Part shown: positions 62,490 to 64,000 of the stretch, piece by piece | Position numbering within the stretch: the stretch's first letter is position 1 | Layout of the letters: each line of letters begins with the position of its first letter | NCBI GenBank assembly: GCA_024138025.1 | Contig: JAMXBD010000237.1 | Span: 372,001-436,000, forward strand | From: Combretum micranthum | Taxonomy: Eukaryota > Streptophyta > Magnoliopsida > Myrtales > Combretaceae | Direction of reading: 5' to 3' | Length of the DNA: 64,000 nucleotides | Notes under the pieces: generated by a model | The model's input: the letters and a program-made list of their open reading frames with translations, nothing else | The model's database searches: none | Told to the model about the DNA's origin: nothing | Translations under genes and position numbers: made by a program

Positions 62490-63760
62490 ATTGATTAGTT
62501 TAAATTAATTCTAGCTTAAGTGACTAGAGCGTTCTTTCTAAATAAGCTCCCATTATAAGTGAATAAGAAAGGTCGATATACTAATACGAGCAAAAACAAC
62601 ATAATGATTTCTTTATACACCAACTTGCTCACCTCATCTGCTTAGGTTGATTTGTGCTTTTGTATTTTAATCCTTAAAACTCTCTTTGATTTGAGAGATT
62701 TAGTAGCTAGCAGGGTTGACACTTAATTATTATTTTAGATCAATTGAGTACAAAAAGGGTATAACTCGAGACTCCTTTCTAATTGCATGTTGGATTTAGC
62801 TTCACGACCAACTAATTATTAAAAACTTGGGAGAAATTGCAAATTACTTCTAAATTTTGATCCTCTATGCTTAACACCCTTTTAAACTTTGATAAACTCA
62901 TACTAGAAAAGATATTTGTTAATTCAGTTAAAAAACGAAAAATCAAAGGTCAAGGCTTAGTGGGTGTAAAAGTATGTTCTAATAAATTTGAGGGATGTTT
63001 TCATACCAAGTCAAAAGTTGAGGGTTTATTAGCCAATTTATTAGTGAGTTGCTCTTGCATCAATTCGTTTTATCCAAAATGAGTAGGTTGCAAACTTAGT
63101 TATGGCAACATATAAATTTGGTGACTATTGAGCCACCTCTAGGGCTGTTCCAATCAAGACTAGAAGTCCACAAGCGCTTTGATGCCATCCCTTCAATAGA
63201 TGTCAAGCTTTCAATGAAATTTATACAAAACACATAATTTCTAGCTAGAAAGTTCAAGTGCTGCTGTCTAGAGAAAAATTTCCATTCCTTTTTGGGTCAA
63301 CAACATGGCAATGAACAAAAAAGACCAAATTTCCATGTTATTATCCTGTATCGGCATGTATGAATAATGATTAGCCAATGTAGGCTGGAGGGTCGCTTTC
63401 GTTTAGTTCAGTGAGCATGTTCCATCAAATCCCAGTGTCTCGAATATTTTATTTCTTTAAAAACATCTTTGGGAGGCAAAGCATAGAGAATAAAACATTT
63501 AGAAAATAGCATTCTCTTCTTAGTCTTATGTCTCTTTCTGTCTAACAACTGTTGACATTAAACTATTTCCTTAAAATCTTCATGTCTAGCCTTAGCCCAA
63601 CTGCTAAGCAAGTTTAGGTAAATGACAGCAACTCACAAACACCTCCAAAGATTGTCCCATCTTATCACATTTTCTTCTTCCTTTTTTTAGCTGCCAAATT
63701 GAAATATAACAAAGACACAGAGATCCTTACCCTCCCTTTTTTTTCACTCTTGGTGCCAAG
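62490..63760 (+). other. Intergenic and 5' leader of the GAUT-like gene
   Basis: No gene was seen in 62490-63500. The frame at 62867-63082 has no family likeness. From about 63640 the DNA is pyrimidine-rich (CTTCTTCC, CCCTCCCTTTTTTTTC) as expected of the leader and promoter of the gene starting at 63761. Confidence 0.4.
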
Positions 63761-63974
63761 ATGCAACTTCACATATCTCCTAGTTTAAGGCATGTGACAG
63801 TATTGCCAAAGAAAGGAGCTAGACATTTTATCAATGTAAAGATTATTGGATCTAGATGGATTTCTTATAGAATGCTCTTATACATGCTCTTGTTCTTCAC
63901 TTTCCTTCTCCGGTTCGTATTCGTTTTCACGGCGGTTGATGCCATTGACAACCAAAGCGATTGCTCATCAATAG
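63761..63974 (+). CDS. Galacturonosyltransferase GAUT13/14-like, first exon only
   Basis: The start MQLHISPSLRHVTVLP is the characteristic N-terminus of the GAUT13/GAUT14 branch of glycosyltransferase family 8, Golgi enzymes of homogalacturonan (pectin) synthesis. This exon gives 71 complete residues. A short cytosolic tail is followed by one membrane segment at about residues 37-59 (LLYMLLFFTFLLRFVFVF), the type II anchor of the family. It then breaks at a GTATGC donor (63975) with one base of the next codon, a Gly codon as in homologues (CSTLG). The catalytic domain lies beyond the window, so its integrity is unknown. The partial state is due to the window edge. Confidence 0.88.
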
Positions 63975-64000
63975 GTATGCATTAATACATCCGTATTTCA

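Noticed and set aside
63761..63985. Reading the GAUT-like frame as a complete 74-aa protein
   Set aside because: The last codons run into a GTATGC splice donor and homologues continue with the catalytic domain; it is a first exon cut by the window edge.

Overview
The window is plant nuclear DNA from a eudicot. It is AT-rich and has intron-containing genes with GT-AG junctions, a CC-NB-ARC-LRR resistance locus, and many plant-type transposons. The protein families are generic eudicot ones. A woody rosid is a reasonable guess but is not proven by anything here. I recognised no tRNA, rRNA or CRISPR array.

Layout. 1-1.4 kb: antisense remnant of a Ty3-type retroelement (protease domain plus a primer-binding-site-like motif). 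1.6-13.56 kb, minus strand: a 19-exon gene for a chorein_N / bridge-like lipid transfer protein (UHRF1BP1/BLTP3 type, about 1233 aa). Its introns hold a dead L1 LINE and a 270-bp TG/CG microsatellite. 14-47 kb: no host gene recognised, a graveyard of transposons. It includes a 1.23-kb hAT element with a perfect 8-bp target duplication, a degenerate plus-strand Ty3 pol carrying a PIF/Harbinger-like MITE, LTR-like sequence, a MULE-like MITE, and a minus-strand LTR element of about 7.1 kb that itself hosts a second MULE-type MITE, a 526-bp hAT and a cluster of GC-rich hairpins. Further right are a four-copy AT-rich palindromic family, a SINE with target duplications and a LINE remnant. 47.8-53.4 kb, plus strand: a seven-exon ATG18f-like gene (WD40 plus BCAS3, about 891 aa). 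54.3-57.1 kb, minus: a ruined NB-ARC-LRR copy. 58.5-61.5 kb, minus: a nearly intact CC-NB-ARC-LRR gene broken by one frameshift. 62.2-62.5 kb: a complete 288-bp TRIM-type mini-retroelement. 63.76 kb to the edge, plus: first exon of a GAUT13/14-like galacturonosyltransferase.

The host genes serve unrelated housekeeping roles (membrane lipid transfer, autophagy, pectin synthesis) and a resistance locus; nothing suggests that they form one pathway. I found no clearly new biological system. The most informative signals are the exactly bounded small transposons, the opposite-strand CpG decay of the TRIM repeats, the single-base break in the resistance gene next to its older dead paralogue, and the unexplained hairpin cluster at 32.73-32.92 kb.
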